A stretch of 5,828 nucleotides of DNA from Proteiniphilum sp. UBA1403 (GTDB lineage Bacteria > Bacteroidota > Bacteroidia > Bacteroidales > Dysgonomonadaceae): positions 1,418 to 7,245 of the forward strand of contig DBQD01000033.1 in the NCBI GenBank assembly GCA_002305715.1, read 5' to 3'. Each line of letters begins with the position of its first letter. Within the stretch, counting starts at the first letter, position 1. The translations under genes and the position numbers were made by a program. The notes below the pieces were generated by a model that saw nothing but the letters and a program-made list of their open reading frames with translations, did not search any database and had not been told where the DNA came from. Below, piece by piece: positions 5,771-5,828 of the stretch.

Positions 5771-5804
5771 AAACCTCTTATAATCGATTGACTATAAGAG
5801 GTTT
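5771..5804 (-). terminator. Strong hairpin terminator of the minus-strand tRNA
   Basis: AAACCTCTTATA (5771-5782) and TATAAGAGGTTT (5793-5804) form a perfect 12-bp stem with a 10-nt loop. Read on the minus strand it follows the tRNA 3' end by ten bases and runs out into TTCTTTTTTC, a standard intrinsic terminator. Forward transcripts would also form the hairpin but meet a poorer T-tract, so it may act weakly in both directions. Confidence 0.85.
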
Positions 5805-5814
5805 ACATTTTCTG

Positions 5815-5828
5815 CGGTATGGACGGGA
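5815..5828 (-). tRNA. 3' end of a tRNA gene, probably tRNA-Asp (rest outside window)
   Basis: On the minus strand the final bases read T-CCCGT-CCATACC-G. This fits pyrimidine 60, the 3' side of the T-stem starting with the invariant C61, the seven-base 3' acceptor strand, and discriminator G73. G73 is typical of Asp and Asn tRNAs in bacteria, and Bacteroides tRNA-Asp as I recall it ends with CCCGTCC...ACCG. CCA is not encoded (CAGAA follows), which is common in this phylum. A strong terminator ten bases on supports a real RNA gene. Only about 14 bases are visible, so the amino-acid identity is inference. Confidence 0.6.

Overview
The window looks like a chromosomal segment from a Bacteroidales-type bacterium (phylum Bacteroidota). 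Three things suggest this. The polysaccharide-lyase, ROK and LacI genes have a recognisable Bacteroides-like flavour. The genes lack Shine-Dalgarno leaders. Promoter-like sites fit the Bacteroides pattern TTTG-N19-21-TAnnTTTG, with a perfect match in front of the ATPase gene. Genus and species cannot be fixed from the sequence alone.

Left part (1-3680), carbohydrate metabolism. The window opens inside a forward gene whose last 456 residues are the C-terminal half of a heparinase II/III-like polysaccharide lyase. Near its end it carries an in-frame 15-bp tandem repeat. A 417-bp gap follows, holding further short tandem duplications and the remains of a small secreted-protein gene that has a stop at codon 5. 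Next is a two-gene unit: a ROK-family sugar-kinase-like protein with degenerate phosphate and zinc motifs, overlapping by 4 bp (ATGA) a LacI-family repressor. A stem-loop with a T-run closes the unit. The likely logic is local control of sugar or glycan use, with the ROK protein acting on or sensing a sugar and the LacI protein repressing until an effector appears. The substrate is not visible.

Right part (3681-5828), decayed mobile DNA around one intact gene. On the minus strand are two pieces of a Bacteroidetes-type tyrosine recombinase, joined across a large internal deletion and frameshift. Pointing the other way is an intact 394-residue AAA ATPase of the AAA_14/DUF4143 type with a PD-(D/E)XK-like C-terminal motif. 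It has a clear promoter overlapped by a 22-bp-spaced direct repeat. Then comes a 52-codon stub of an IS3-family OrfA transposase.

The last bases are the 3' end of a tRNA on the minus strand, most likely tRNA-Asp, followed by its strong hairpin terminator. The accessory DNA therefore abuts the 3' side of a tRNA gene, a classic integration site. Together with the integrase relic this suggests an old, eroded insertion in which the ATPase gene survives.
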